Below, piece by piece: positions 48,932 to 59,390 of a DNA stretch of 64,000 bases. The position numbers were made by a program, and so were the translations under genes. Source of the DNA: Sulfitobacter albidus. GTDB lineage: Bacteria; Pseudomonadota; Alphaproteobacteria; Rhodobacterales; Rhodobacteraceae. The notes under the pieces are model-generated. The model was not told the DNA's origin, made no database searches, and saw only the letters and a program-made list of their open reading frames with translations. The stretch is taken from the NCBI RefSeq assembly GCF_018200035.1, contig NZ_CP073581.1, positions 988,501-1,052,500 on the forward strand. The letters run 5' to 3'. Within the stretch, counting starts at the first letter, position 1. Every line of letters begins with the position of its first letter.

Positions 48932-51367
48932 CTAGCCGCGCATCCATTCGTGATCGGGATCGAAGGGGGAGGGGGCGATCACCTCCGCGTCCACAAGATC
49001 GCCGCATAGATCGAGCTGCATCCGCGTGCCAAGGGCGGCCTTGTCGGGCATCACGAAGGCGTAGGCGAGGTTCAGCCCCGTGCGGTGCCCCCAACCGCCC
49101 GAGGTGATCGTGCCAATCACCTCCGTGCCCGCCATCAGCGAGCCGCCGGGATGGGCGGGCGCGGTGGTGCTGTCGATCCTGAGCGTCACGAGCTTGCGGC
49201 GCGGCCCGTCGGCCCGGCGCTCACGCAGCGCGTCGCGGCCCACAAACGGCCCCTTTTCCAGACGCACAAAACGATCAAGCCCGGTCTCGAAAGGGTCGAA
49301 TTCGGTCAGCAGATCCGCTTTCCAGTGCAAAAACCCTTTCTCCATCCGCATCGCATCGACCGCGCGCGCACCAAAAAGCTGCAGGCCATGGGCCTCTCCC
49401 GCCTGTCGCAGGGCCGTGTAGGCCGCAAAGAGCGACGCGTTTGGCACGTGAATTTCATAGGCCAGCTCGCCGGAGAAACTGACGCCCAGAACGGTGGCAG
49501 GCGCGAAACCGATGAAACACTCGCGCACCGACAGCCACGGGAATGCCGCGCGCGACCAATCCCCGCGCGCGCAGGCTGCCAGCACATCGCGCGCCTTGGG
49601 GCCGGCCAGCACAAGGATGGTCTGATCGTTTGTCAGGCTGCGGATTGTGACGTCTTCGTCGGGATCGAGATGCTGCGTCAGCCAGTCCATATCATGGGCT
49701 TCTGCCGCCGCGGCGGATCCGTACCAGACGCGCGCGGGCCCGGTATGGGACGCGGGCAGATTGGCGATCGTCGCCTCGGCCTTGATCATGCCATGCGCGT
49801 TGAGCAAATAGCCCAGTCCCACGCGCCCGTCCTTTTTCGTCACGGTGCCGCACATCATCCGGTCGAGGAAACGGTGCCTGTCCGCGCCGGTGATCTCGAA
49901 CCGGTTGAAGCCGTTGACCTCGCACAGGCCGACGTTGTCGCGCAGGTTGCGCACCTCGGCTGCGACCACGTCAAAGGTTTCGTCGAAATCGAAGGTCAGG
50001 CTGGGGTGAAAATCCGGCGTGGGCTTGATGTAGTCGACACGCTCCCACCCGTTGACGACCGTGAATTCGGCGCCCTCGGCGGCCAGGATCGGGGTCAGCG
50101 GGGTTGTCTTGGCGCCGCGCCCTGCGGGACGGTGTTCGTGGGGGAAGTGAAAGCGGAATTCGTTTTGATAATCTTCGATGGCCTTCAGCGCCGTCAGCTC
50201 GACATTGGTGTGCCCGGTAAACCGGCGCGGATCGATGACCCATGTGTCATACTGCGCCTCGCCGTGCACGATCTGCTGGGCCAGCAGCCAGCCGTGCCCG
50301 CCCCCTTCGCCCAGCCCCGCGCGCAGGCCGATGATGCAATAGGCGTTGCGCTTGCCGGGGATCGGACCGACCAGCGGCGCGCCGTCGATGGTATAGGTGA
50401 TGGGGCCGTTGACGACCCGCTTGATGCCGACCTCCTGCAGGACCGGCATCCGCTCGAACGCGCCTTCGAGCACGTCCATCACCCGCTCCAGATCGTCGGG
50501 GCACAGATCATTGCTGAAATCAGGTGAGATCCCGTCCATCCCCCAAGTCTTGCAGTCCTGTTCGTAAAATCCGACGAGCAGGCCGCCTTTCTCCTGCCGC
50601 GAATAGTAGTCCGAAATCGGGCAGCGCAGCAGCGGCATCCGGTGACCGGCGGCGGCGATGGCGGGGATGTCTTCGGTGATGAAATACTGATGCTCCATCG
50701 AGGCGACGGGGTGGTGCACGCCCATCATGGCACCCACCTCGTTGACGCGGTAACCGCAGGCGTTCACGACGATATCGGCGTCGATGGGGCCCTTGTCGGT
50801 CTCGACCGTCCAGGTATCGTCGCGGTGCTGCGAGAGGCCGGTAACGGCGGTCTGGCGATAGACTTCGGCGCCCGCGCGGCGCGCGTGGAACGCCAGCGCC
50901 TGACAAAGCTGCGCGGGGTCGATATCGCCATCCTCGCCGTCCCACAGGCCGCCGATGAGGTTCTCTGTCGAGATCAGCGGATGACGGCGTGCGCATTCCT
51001 GCGCGTCGATCACCTCGTATTCGACGCCCATGCCCCGCGCCATCGAGGCAAAGTGGCGATAGCCCTGCATGTGCCCTTCGGTATTGGCCAGCCGGATGCC
51101 GCCATCGCCGTGGTGATAGCCCACCGGGTAATCGGGGTCGTCGCGCAGCTTTTTATAGAGCGCGATGGAATGGGATTTCAGGCCCACCATCGTCTGGTTC
51201 ATTCCGAAATTCGTGACCTGTGCTGCCGAATGCCATGTCGTGCCCGAGGTCAGCTCATCCCGCTCGATCAGAACAACGTCGCTCCACCCTTCCTGCGTCA
51301 GGTGATAGAGCGTGGAGCAGCCGGCAATGCCGCCGCCGATGACCACAACCTTGGTGCGCGATTTCAT
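48932..51367 (-). CDS. FAD-dependent oxidoreductase fused to GcvT domain (dimethylglycine/sarcosine dehydrogenase type)
   Basis: The 811-residue protein has an N-terminal DAO-type FAD domain (VVVIGGGIAGCSTLYHLTQEGW; ELTSGTTWHSAAQ, whose His is the flavin-linking site in this family), a FAO_M connector, and a C-terminal GcvT folate-binding part (NVGLCEVNGFNRFEITGADRHRFLDRMM to GWGHRTGLNLAYAFV). Such enzymes oxidatively demethylate methylated amines and pass the one-carbon unit to tetrahydrofolate. Which amine is unknown. An AGGAG site precedes ATG 51367. Confidence 0.9.
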   Translation of the reverse strand: MKSRTKVVVIGGGIAGCSTLYHLTQEGWSDVVLIERDELTSGTTWHSAAQVTNFGMNQTMVGLKSHSIALYKKLRDDPDYPVGYHHGDGGIRLANTEGHMQGYRHFASMARGMGVEYEVIDAQECARRHPLISTENLIGGLWDGEDGDIDPAQLCQALAFHARRAGAEVYRQTAVTGLSQHRDDTWTVETDKGPIDADIVVNACGYRVNEVGAMMGVHHPVASMEHQYFITEDIPAIAAAGHRMPLLRCPISDYYSRQEKGGLLVGFYEQDCKTWGMDGISPDFSNDLCPDDLERVMDVLEGAFERMPVLQEVGIKRVVNGPITYTIDGAPLVGPIPGKRNAYCIIGLRAGLGEGGGHGWLLAQQIVHGEAQYDTWVIDPRRFTGHTNVELTALKAIEDYQNEFRFHFPHEHRPAGRGAKTTPLTPILAAEGAEFTVVNGWERVDYIKPTPDFHPSLTFDFDETFDVVAAEVRNLRDNVGLCEVNGFNRFEITGADRHRFLDRMMCGTVTKKDGRVGLGYLLNAHGMIKAEATIANLPASHTGPARVWYGSAAAAEAHDMDWLTQHLDPDEDVTIRSLTNDQTILVLAGPKARDVLAACARGDWSRAAFPWLSVRECFIGFAPATVLGVSFSGELAYEIHVPNASLFAAYTALRQAGEAHGLQLFGARAVDAMRMEKGFLHWKADLLTEFDPFETGLDRFVRLEKGPFVGRDALRERRADGPRRKLVTLRIDSTTAPAHPGGSLMAGTEVIGTITSGGWGHRTGLNLAYAFVMPDKAALGTRMQLDLCGDLVDAEVIAPSPFDPDHEWMRG

Positions 51368-51817
51368 GGGCCGGATCTCCTGTAGGCGGGGTGTGCATCG
51401 GGGCGGCTCCCGTGTCAGTTCAGGTGCCCCCGTGCGTGCCGCGAACGTAGAGGAAGCGGCGTCAACCGACAATCGGGTATTGCCGCGATGCGCAGGGCGC
51501 GATCGCGGCGGCTGAATGAAGGGCTGGGTTGATCCGGGCAAAAGGTGCACAGGATATTCAGGGCTACCCCCAAACGGATTGCGGACTACCGGCTCCGCCG
51601 GTTTGCGACGGGGAACCCCTGCAGCCGATCATTCCCGAGGGGGTTTACGGTGCTCTCCTGCACGGGCCGAACGGACCGCGCCTTTCGGCAGTTTGCTGAT
51701 TGGATGCCTTAGGGAAATACGATTCCCGAAAACCGCTGGCCCGATGGGCCTGTGCGTCAACCATTGCAAGCACCGGCCTAGCGTTCCCGATGCAGCGCTG
51801 CCGCCTGCGCGCGCGGA
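51368..51817. other. intergenic region upstream of the FAD/GcvT gene
   Basis: This 450-base region between the GntR gene stop and the oxidoreductase start should hold the promoter of the latter. No convincing gene is seen on either strand. Confidence 0.55.
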
Positions 51818-52534
51818 TCAGTCTATGCGCACATCCGTCCTGAGCTGGAACCGGTCGGGATCGAAGGTGGCGATTGAGACCTCGATCAAGATCCCGTCGC
51901 GGTCGTAAAGCTGTGCGACGATCCGCAGGGCTGGGGCATCTGGCTCCAGACCCAGAACCTTTGCGATCCCGGACGGACAGCGGATCGCCTGCGCCGTCTG
52001 GCTGACGCGCCCCACGACCAGATCAAAATGTTCTTCGATCTTGCGAAAGATGGATGGCTCCGTGTCGCTGAGACTATGCGCGATCCCCGCAAAGCGCGCG
52101 GGCACGTAGATCTGCGTGGTGTTGAATGGCACGTCTTCTTCGGACAGGGTGCGGGTGCCGCTGATTTCCAGCCAGTGATCCGCCTCGCTGATGAACCCTT
52201 GCAGGTGTTCGATTTCGGCGGTTGGCACTGTTCGTGTCCCCGACAGCGCAAGATTGGTATCGCGTCCCAGGCTAAGCAATTCGTGCAGCCCGGCGGTGCT
52301 CATGTTGAATTGCGCCTTGGGTTTATCAGCAATGATCGTGGTGCCGGCACGTTTGCGCCGTTGCAGGACGCCCAGGCGCTCCAGCTCGGAATAGGCCAAC
52401 CGCAGGGTTGAGCGGCTGACCCCCAGTTCGGCGGCGTATTGCGCCTCGGGGGGGAGTTTGTCGCCCACCCGCAATTCGCGCGTCTCGATCCGGTCCAGCA
52501 GCGTCGAGGCGAGTTCCTGATGCAGCGTTGTCAT
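51818..52534 (-). CDS. GntR family regulator, HutC type
   Basis: The 238-residue protein has an N-terminal winged helix (LRVGDKLPPEAQYAAELGVSRSTLRLAYSELERLGVLQRRKRAGTTI) and a C-terminal UTRA-type ligand-binding domain. The start ATG at 52534 overlaps the TRAP permease stop (ATGA), making it the last gene of the hydantoinase-TRAP operon. It probably controls that operon in response to its substrate; a candidate operator lies upstream of hyuA. Confidence 0.9.
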   Translation of the reverse strand: MTTLHQELASTLLDRIETRELRVGDKLPPEAQYAAELGVSRSTLRLAYSELERLGVLQRRKRAGTTIIADKPKAQFNMSTAGLHELLSLGRDTNLALSGTRTVPTAEIEHLQGFISEADHWLEISGTRTLSEEDVPFNTTQIYVPARFAGIAHSLSDTEPSIFRKIEEHFDLVVGRVSQTAQAIRCPSGIAKVLGLEPDAPALRIVAQLYDRDGILIEVSIATFDPDRFQLRTDVRID

Positions 52535-53820
52535 TGCAGCGTCCGGGGGAGCCACAGGGCCAGATCGGGAAAAAGTGCCAGCAGCATCGCAAATCCCAGC
52601 AGGATGAAAAAGAACGGCAGCGCGGCGCGCGCGATGCGCCCCATGCTCTCACCGGTTTGGGATTGAATGACAAACAGGTTGAAGCCGATGGGCGGTGTGA
52701 TCTGGCTGATCTCGACGGCAACGACGACAAAGATGCCGAACCAGATGGGATCAAACCCCGCCGCCGTGATCAGGGGCAGGGTGATCGGCAGGGTCATCAC
52801 GATGATCGACGTGCCATCAAGGAACATGCCCAACAGCGCGTAGAACACCAGCAGGACCGCAATCAGTGCCATCGGTGACAGACCAAAGCTGGCGATCTGC
52901 CCGGCGATTGCCTTTGGAATGCCGAGGAACCCGAAGGCGGCGTTCAAAAGGGCCGCCCCGATGATGATCAGACCGATCATCGCTGAGGTGCGCACCGCGC
53001 GGCGGCCCGCCGCAAGCATGCCCGCAACACTGCACCGCCCCATAGACAGCGCGATCAGCACCGCGCCCAAGACGCCCAGGGCGGCCAGTTCGCTGACGCT
53101 GGCAAAGCCCAGATAGAGGGCGGCCATGATGGTGCCGATGAGCGCTGCGATCGGTCCGATGTCGCGCGCGCCGCGCCACAGATCCGCCGCGGTCGCGCGG
53201 TCGACTGCCGGCTGGGTTCCCGTCAGGCTTTGGTGGGCTGCGATATAGGCCATGTAGATCCCGGCCAGTGTCAGGCCCGGAATGACACCGGCGATGAAAA
53301 GCTCCAGAATGGACTGCTCTGCCACGACGCCGTAGATGATCATGATGATCGACGGCGGAATCAGAAAGCCCAGCGTGCCCGCCCCGGCGAGCGAGCCCAT
53401 GGCAAGCTGTCGGTCGTACCCGCGCGCCTTGAGTTCGGGCAGGGTGACATTGCCCACGATCGCTGTGGTCGCGGCCGAGGAGCCTGAGACGGCGGCAAAA
53501 AGCGTCGAGCCTACGACGTTGACATGCAGCAGACCGCCTGGAAGCCGCCCGACCCAGGGTGCCAATCCCGAAAACAGGGACCGGCCCAGCCCGGCACTGA
53601 CGAGGATTTCGCTCATCAGAATGAACAGCGGCAGGGACAGAAGCGGCGTGGGGATCATGCTCCCCCAGATGACGCCCCCGCTGAATACATCCATCGGGAT
53701 GTTGGGTTTGAACACCGACAGCAGGACATAGCCCGTCGCAAAGAGCGACAAACCGATCCAAACAGACCCGGCAAGCAGCGCCACAAAGAGCAGGCTGGCA
53801 ACGAGGGCGATTTCAAACAT
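52531..53820 (-). CDS. dctM: TRAP transporter large permease
   Basis: The 429-residue DctM-like membrane protein has many hydrophobic segments and the family blocks PLFILMSEILVSAGLGRSLF, AAVSGSSAATTAIVGNVTLPELKARGYDRQLAMGSLAGAGTLGFLIPPSIIMIIYG and VEISQITPPIGFNLFVIQ. It forms the ion-coupled channel. It overlaps the small permease by eight bases. Confidence 0.95.
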   Translation of the reverse strand: MFEIALVASLLFVALLAGSVWIGLSLFATGYVLLSVFKPNIPMDVFSGGVIWGSMIPTPLLSLPLFILMSEILVSAGLGRSLFSGLAPWVGRLPGGLLHVNVVGSTLFAAVSGSSAATTAIVGNVTLPELKARGYDRQLAMGSLAGAGTLGFLIPPSIIMIIYGVVAEQSILELFIAGVIPGLTLAGIYMAYIAAHQSLTGTQPAVDRATAADLWRGARDIGPIAALIGTIMAALYLGFASVSELAALGVLGAVLIALSMGRCSVAGMLAAGRRAVRTSAMIGLIIIGAALLNAAFGFLGIPKAIAGQIASFGLSPMALIAVLLVFYALLGMFLDGTSIIVMTLPITLPLITAAGFDPIWFGIFVVVAVEISQITPPIGFNLFVIQSQTGESMGRIARAALPFFFILLGFAMLLALFPDLALWLPRTLQ

Positions 53821-54334
53821 CGGATGGTTCCTTGTCCGCGCCGCGCCATTCGAACGGTCGGTCGCTGGCCCGCCGGATCAGCCGTGCCAGCAGATCGAGC
53901 CAGAGCTGCGCAAACCCCCACAGCACAAGGGCCTGCGGGATCCAAAGCGGGGTTTTCGAGACGGAGGTTGCCAGAATGTTGCGATCAAACGATCCGGCCG
54001 TCTTGACGTATATCGCCCAGACGACGGCGGCCACGATCACGAGGGCCACAAAATTCGCGCCGACGTCCAGCCATTTTGTCACCCGAGACGAGAGCAATTC
54101 GGTGACGAGGGTAATCCGCACATGCACGGCCGTGCGGATCGCGGGCCCCGCAGCAAGCGCAAAGACCGCCGCCATGGCGTAGGTGGAAAATTCCCACGTG
54201 AACGAAAAGCTTTGCGCCCGCGCGCGGGCCACGACCTCGGTGAGCATCAACAGGCAATAGCCGATTATGAGCGCGACGGCGGCAGTTTCCGCGAGGCGCG
54301 ACAGGCGGTCAATGAGTGTGAGAAAACGGGTCAT
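53813..54334 (-). CDS. dctQ: TRAP transporter small permease
   Basis: The 173-residue protein has four hydrophobic segments and the DctQ-type pattern VVARARAQSFSFTWEFSTYAM and AVHVRITLV. It pairs with the large permease and the binding protein to its side. Confidence 0.92.
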   Translation of the reverse strand: MTRFLTLIDRLSRLAETAAVALIIGYCLLMLTEVVARARAQSFSFTWEFSTYAMAAVFALAAGPAIRTAVHVRITLVTELLSSRVTKWLDVGANFVALVIVAAVVWAIYVKTAGSFDRNILATSVSKTPLWIPQALVLWGFAQLWLDLLARLIRRASDRPFEWRGADKEPSDV

Positions 54335-54388
54335 ACCGGGGCTGGGCGGCGGGAAAGGTGACCGGATGCCACCTCTCCCCCACGATGC

Positions 54389-55375
54389 CTATTTCCCGGC
54401 TTTTTCGGCGTAGGCTTCGACGACGCTCTGCGCTTCGGGCACGGTTGAAAAGAAGTCCGCCCACATTGCCTTTCCCGCTTCGGCCATCTTTGCGGTCAGT
54501 GTGTCATCGGCGGCGGAGATTGTCATGCCGTTTTCCACAAGTACCGCGGTCTGGGCCTCATCCTCTGCGGCTGAGGCGGCCCAGAACTCCGCTTCCATGC
54601 TGTCCGCGAGGCCCTCGATTGCGGTGCGCTCTTCATCGCTCAGCGCGTTCCAGGCATCGAGGTTCACGGTCACGGCGTCGGGCGACATGGACCAGTTCAG
54701 CGGGTTGAAGTGCTCGGTGAACTGATAGAGTTTCGAGTTGGCACCGGTCGAGGTCGATGTGGCAGCGCCGTCCACGGTTCCGGCGGCAACGGCGGTGGCC
54801 AATTCCTCAAACGGCAATTCGACCGGAGCGGCGCCCATCTTTTCGAGGAAGGTGAAGGAGGTGGCGTTGAACGCACGGATGCGCTGGCCTGCCATGTCAT
54901 CGGCGCTGACGACCGGGTTTTTGGTATACACGCCCGGCGAGGGCCACGGCACGTAATAGAGCACCTTTTGGTTGCGACGCTCGAATATCGCGTCGTAGGT
55001 CGGGCCTGCCACTTCAAGCCACTGTGCCATTTCATCCTGTCCCTGGATCAGATAGGGCAGGGTGTCGACGCCCAGAAACGGCTCCTCGCCCGCTTGCAGA
55101 AACAGCAGCATGTCGGCCATCTGCACGATGCCGGTTTCGACCGCCGCGAGCTTTTCGGTGATCTTCACGCCGGTTTCGCCCGAGAGATGTACGGTGATGT
55201 CGACCGATCCATCGGTCGCCTCGCGCACGGCGTCGGCAAAGGCGATCGCACTTTGCGCATGAAAGTTGCTGGCCCCCCAGGCGGTCGACAGATCCCATTT
55301 CGTTTCTGCAAACGCGCCTGCCGCCGTCAGCGACAGGGCCGTGGAAATCCCCAGTATCGTTGTCATCTTGGTCAT
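54389..55375 (-). CDS. dctP: TRAP transporter substrate-binding protein
   Basis: The 328-residue exported protein has a signal peptide (MTKMTTILGISTALSLTAAGAFA) and DctP-family features (KWDLSTAWGASNFHAQSAIAFADAV; GQRIRAFNATSFTFLEKMGAAPVELPF, containing the carboxylate-binding Arg). Ligand likely an organic acid; the neighbouring hydantoinase/oxoprolinase suggests a cyclic amide or its acid. A GGGAG site precedes ATG 55375. Confidence 0.93.
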   Translation of the reverse strand: MTKMTTILGISTALSLTAAGAFAETKWDLSTAWGASNFHAQSAIAFADAVREATDGSVDITVHLSGETGVKITEKLAAVETGIVQMADMLLFLQAGEEPFLGVDTLPYLIQGQDEMAQWLEVAGPTYDAIFERRNQKVLYYVPWPSPGVYTKNPVVSADDMAGQRIRAFNATSFTFLEKMGAAPVELPFEELATAVAAGTVDGAATSTSTGANSKLYQFTEHFNPLNWSMSPDAVTVNLDAWNALSDEERTAIEGLADSMEAEFWAASAAEDEAQTAVLVENGMTISAADDTLTAKMAEAGKAMWADFFSTVPEAQSVVEAYAEKAGK

Positions 55376-55403
55376 TGTTTTACGCTCCCGTTGGTTTCGA
55401 ATG

Positions 55404-57044
55404 TTATTCTGCGTCAAATTTGTAGTCTGTTCGCGCGGCGTCGTCGGATATCAGCCCGTCGGTCAGATCCCGCTGCACCGCCGCGCGGTCGCGCTTTGCC
55501 GGATCCCCGTATCCACCGCCGCCCGGCGTCTGCAGGATCACCCGCTCGCCTGCGGGGATCGTATACATGCCCTTGTCTGAAATTTCTGTCCCATCGCTGA
55601 TGGTGACCCTGCCGCTGGCGCCCCGCTGGCCGCCCTGCCGTCCTTCCGGGCCGCTGGTGAGACGCTCGAAAGCGGCGGCAGACATGAACATGTCCTCGCC
55701 AAGACGCGCACTGATTTCGATGCGCTGGGCCAATCCTCCGCGGAACTGTCCGGCACCGCCGCTGTCGCGGATGAATTCCTTGGCGTGGTAGATGACGGGT
55801 GCTGCGACTTCGGCTGCTTCGACGGGAACAGAGCCGACACCGGACGGAAACGCCGTGGTCGACAGACCGTCAGCGCCGGGCCGTGCGCCCATGCCACCCA
55901 AGGCGACGTTCAGCGACGAGAATGCCGTCTTGCCCGCCCCCGACAGCGAAAGCGTCCACAAGGCGCCCGCACTTTCCGCAAGCACCTCACCGGGCAAGGC
56001 CTGCTCAAGGCAGCCCAGCATGAGATCGGGCAAGGCCTGTCCGATGACGTGGCGCGCCGAAACCGGGCTTGGCCTCTGGGCGCTGACGACAAGGCCGGGA
56101 TCGGCCGTGATGGTGATCGCGTCAAGCGACGCCTGATTATTGGGAATTTCGGGCGTCAGCAGGGCGCGGATCCCGAAAGAGGCGTAGGCGGCGCTATAGT
56201 TCAACGGGCAGTTGATGCCGCGCGCGACCGCCGCAGAGGATCCCGACAAGTCTACGGCGATGGTCCCATTCCCGATGGTCATCCGGGCCTTGAGCGTGAT
56301 CGGCGCGTCATAGCCATCCAGATGCATCTTGTTTTCGTAAATGCCCTCGGGCGCGCGCGCCAGAGCGGCCTTGGTGCCGGTAGCGGACCGCTCGAAAATG
56401 AAGTCGGCGATGGAGACGAGATCCGCCAGATGATATTCCTCCAGCAGATCCAGAAGGCGCGCGACGCCCGTGTCATTGCACGACAAAAGCGACAGGATAT
56501 CGCCGCGCGCCTCATGCGGGACGCGCGAATTCGCGGTAACTATCGCCAGCAGGTCTTCGTTCAGGGCTGTGCCACGGCGCAGGTGGAGCACGGGGAAGGT
56601 GACCCCCTCCTCGTAGACAGATGCCGCCTCAGCCGACCAGCCGCGCCCGCCGATGTCGACGATGTGGCTGGTCGAGGCAAGGTAGCCGATAATCTCACCC
56701 TCCAGAAAAGCGGGCGTGACGACCACGAAGTCGAACACATGCCCGGCCCCCAGCCACGGATCGTTGGTCACCAGGGCGTCACCGGGTCCAAGCGTGTCGG
56801 CCGGCACATGGGCAAGCATGGCGCGCACGGAGGCCGCCATTGTGTTCACGTGCCCCGGCGTACCGGTCACGGCCTGCGCCAGCATGTCGCCGTTTGCGTC
56901 AAATACACCTGCCGACAGATCGCCCGCTTCGCGTACGATCGCCCCGAACGCTGCGCGCATCAGGGCATTGGCCTGCTCTTCGCAGACGGAAATCAACCGG
57001 TTCCACAGGACGTTGCGCGTCACGATGTCGAGGGTGTCGGTCAT
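55404..57044 (-). CDS. hyuB: hydantoinase B / oxoprolinase family subunit
   Basis: The 546-residue HyuB protein is marked by TDTLDIVTRNVLWNRLISVCEEQANALMRAAFG, DMLAQAVTGTPGHVN, and the C-terminal ILQTPGGGGYGDPAKRDRAAV. With HyuA it would hydrolyse 5-oxoproline or hydantoins with ATP. The ATG at 57044 overlaps the hyuA stop. Confidence 0.94.
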   Translation of the reverse strand: MTDTLDIVTRNVLWNRLISVCEEQANALMRAAFGAIVREAGDLSAGVFDANGDMLAQAVTGTPGHVNTMAASVRAMLAHVPADTLGPGDALVTNDPWLGAGHVFDFVVVTPAFLEGEIIGYLASTSHIVDIGGRGWSAEAASVYEEGVTFPVLHLRRGTALNEDLLAIVTANSRVPHEARGDILSLLSCNDTGVARLLDLLEEYHLADLVSIADFIFERSATGTKAALARAPEGIYENKMHLDGYDAPITLKARMTIGNGTIAVDLSGSSAAVARGINCPLNYSAAYASFGIRALLTPEIPNNQASLDAITITADPGLVVSAQRPSPVSARHVIGQALPDLMLGCLEQALPGEVLAESAGALWTLSLSGAGKTAFSSLNVALGGMGARPGADGLSTTAFPSGVGSVPVEAAEVAAPVIYHAKEFIRDSGGAGQFRGGLAQRIEISARLGEDMFMSAAAFERLTSGPEGRQGGQRGASGRVTISDGTEISDKGMYTIPAGERVILQTPGGGGYGDPAKRDRAAVQRDLTDGLISDDAARTDYKFDAE

Positions 57045-59106
57045 GGCGCATGACGCTCCAGAACAAGGTGCCCGGCGTCCGAGGCATGCACTGACCAACC
57101 GGGACGCACCAAGGTCGTGGTCTGGTCTTCGGTGACGATTGCGGGGCCTTGCGTGACGTCGCGCCCGACGCAGGCCCGGTCCAGAACGCGGTAGGCGATG
57201 TGCTCTTTTTCACCCAGATCAAAGACCTGCCGAAGGGCGGGCGCGCCCGGCTGTGCGCCGGGCGTGACGGGAGGCGTGCCCAGGCTGCGGTTTTCGCGCG
57301 CGGTTACGCTGACAGAGACGAGATCAAGCGGGATATCCTTGAGCGTAAAACCGACAAGCGATCTGTAGCGGGTGATGAATTCGGCCTCCAGCTGCGCAGG
57401 ATCAATCGCAAAATCCGCGTCTGCGGCCTGTTCCAGCACGATTTCCAGACCCTGACCCTGATAGCGCATCTCAATCTTGGCGGTGGTGAGAATGCGGTCT
57501 GCGGGAACGGCCTCTTCGACGATTGCGCGGACGTGGGCAATCTGCGTGGTCACGCGGTCCGACAGGGCCGTGGCGTCGATGTCTGCCAGCGGCTCCATCA
57601 AGGAAATGGCGGCTTCGAACGCGACCGGCGAGCGCAGAAATCCGACGGCAGAGCCGACGCCTGCATTCTGCGGCACGATGATGCGCGCGATGTCGAGCTT
57701 TTCGGCGATCCGCGCGGCATGCAGGGCGCCGCCACCGCCGGTGACCAACAGATCAAAGGATGAAATATCGTGGCCCAGTTCGATGCCATGCACGCGCGCG
57801 GCATTGGCCATGGTCTCATCGGCCAGTTCAACGATACCCGCCGCAGCCGTCTGCACATCGTCGATGCCCATCGGGGTCTGCACATGCGCGCATATCGCGG
57901 CAGGGGCGTTTTCAGGGGTGAGCGAGATCATCCCCCCGCAAACCCTTCGGCGGAAATGTTGCCGACGCTCAGGTGCGCATCCGTGATCGTCGCATCCGTC
58001 CCACCGCGCCCGTAGCCCGCCGGACCCGGGTCGGATCCCGCACTGCGCGGACCGACCTTGAGCCGCCCGAGCGTATCGACCTCGGCGATAGAGCCGCCGC
58101 CCGCGCCGATCTCGACCAGTTCGACCGTGGGCACGCGCACCGGCAGCCCGCTGCCCTTCACGTCGCGCCATGCGCGGGCCACCTCAAATCGCCGTGTCGT
58201 TTGCGGATCGCCGTCGCGGATAAAACAGATCTTTGCCGTGGTGCCCCCGATGTCGAGGGACAGGGTCTTTCTCGACCCGACTTCGCGGGCGACATGCGCC
58301 GCGAGGGCAACACCGCCGGCGGGTCCGCTTTCGACAAGCCGGATGGGAAACCGCATCGCCTGGTCGAGCGTTGTAAGGCCGCCACCGGACAGCATCATCA
58401 GGAACGATCCCTCAAATCCCAGATCGTTCAGCGCGGCCTTGAGCGCGCCAAGATACCGCGACATCAGCGGACGTACGTAGGCATTGGCGCAGACCGTCGA
58501 GAACCGCTCGTACTCGCGGATTTCGCAGGCGACATCCGCGCTGCGGCAGATCGTGACATCCGGGCTCAGCCGCTCGCGCAACCGGTCGGCGACGTGGATT
58601 TCATGGGCAGGGTTTCGGTAGGAATGCAGAAAACCGATCGCCACAGCCTCGACCTGCGCGTGTTCCATCTCGTCGGCCAATGCGTCAATCTCCGCATCCG
58701 TCGGCGCCTTGAGGATCGCGCCATCGGCCAGGATACGTTCATCCAATCCAAACCGCAGCGGGCGGTCGACGAGCGAGCTGGGCATTTCGATGTTCAGATC
58801 ATACTGCGCGAACCGCTTTTCGTACCGCATGTCGAGCACATCGCGAAATCCCGCCGTGGTGACAAAAGCGGTCCGGGCGCCGCGCCGTTCGATCAGCGCG
58901 TTGGTCGCCAGCGTCGTCCCGTGGATGACGGCAGAGATATCGGCATGTGTCTTGCCCAGATCCTTCAGCAGCCGTGCCATTCCGTCGAGCGCGCCCTCAT
59001 CGGGGGCTGCCGGTGTGGTGAGCACCTTGACGGAGGAAAGCCCTGCCTCGGTCTCGGCAACGACATCCGTAAAGGTCCCGCCGATGTCGATGGAAAACCT
59101 CAGCAT
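57041..59106 (-). CDS. hyuA: hydantoinase A / oxoprolinase family subunit (apparent frameshift)
   Basis: The first frame holds the N-terminal domain with ATP motif SIDIGGTFTDVV and ends early at EGFAGG. The second frame carries the rest (MISLTPENAP; LLVTGGGGALHAARIAEKLD; VPQNAGVGSAVGFLRSPVAFE). One extra G in the G6 run (plus strand 57932-57937) joins them as EGFAGGMISLT and a 688-residue protein of normal length. It partners HyuB. It is the first gene of the operon hyuA-hyuB-dctP-dctQ-dctM-gntR. Confidence 0.92.
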
Positions 59107-59115
59107 GGAATTATT

Positions 59116-59125
59116 AGTACGTACT
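59116..59125. promoter_or_regulatory. palindrome upstream of hyuA, candidate GntR operator
   Basis: AGTACGTACT is a perfect ten-base palindrome in an AT-rich patch about 10-19 bases before the hyuA start. GntR/HutC proteins bind such short palindromes; the operon ends with a GntR gene. Confidence 0.4.
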
Positions 59126-59390
59126 TAATTGCCTGTGTCAATACTTCTCAGGGCTGGCCCTGCGAGCGGCGCGCAGCGGGCCGCGTTCGTCTGTCTTTCG
59201 CGCCTTCAAAAGGGCCTCGGATGACATCGTGCCGCGTGACGGTCGATGGCGAACGCCGACACCCAATCGCAGCACACTGCGGCTGGTGGAGGGGGGCGAA
59301 GTCTTGATCCAGAACTTCGACCTTTGATATTCTGGGATTCGAAGTTGCGGCTTATTGATGCGCAAGGCTTTTTTGAGGAGGAATTTTCCA

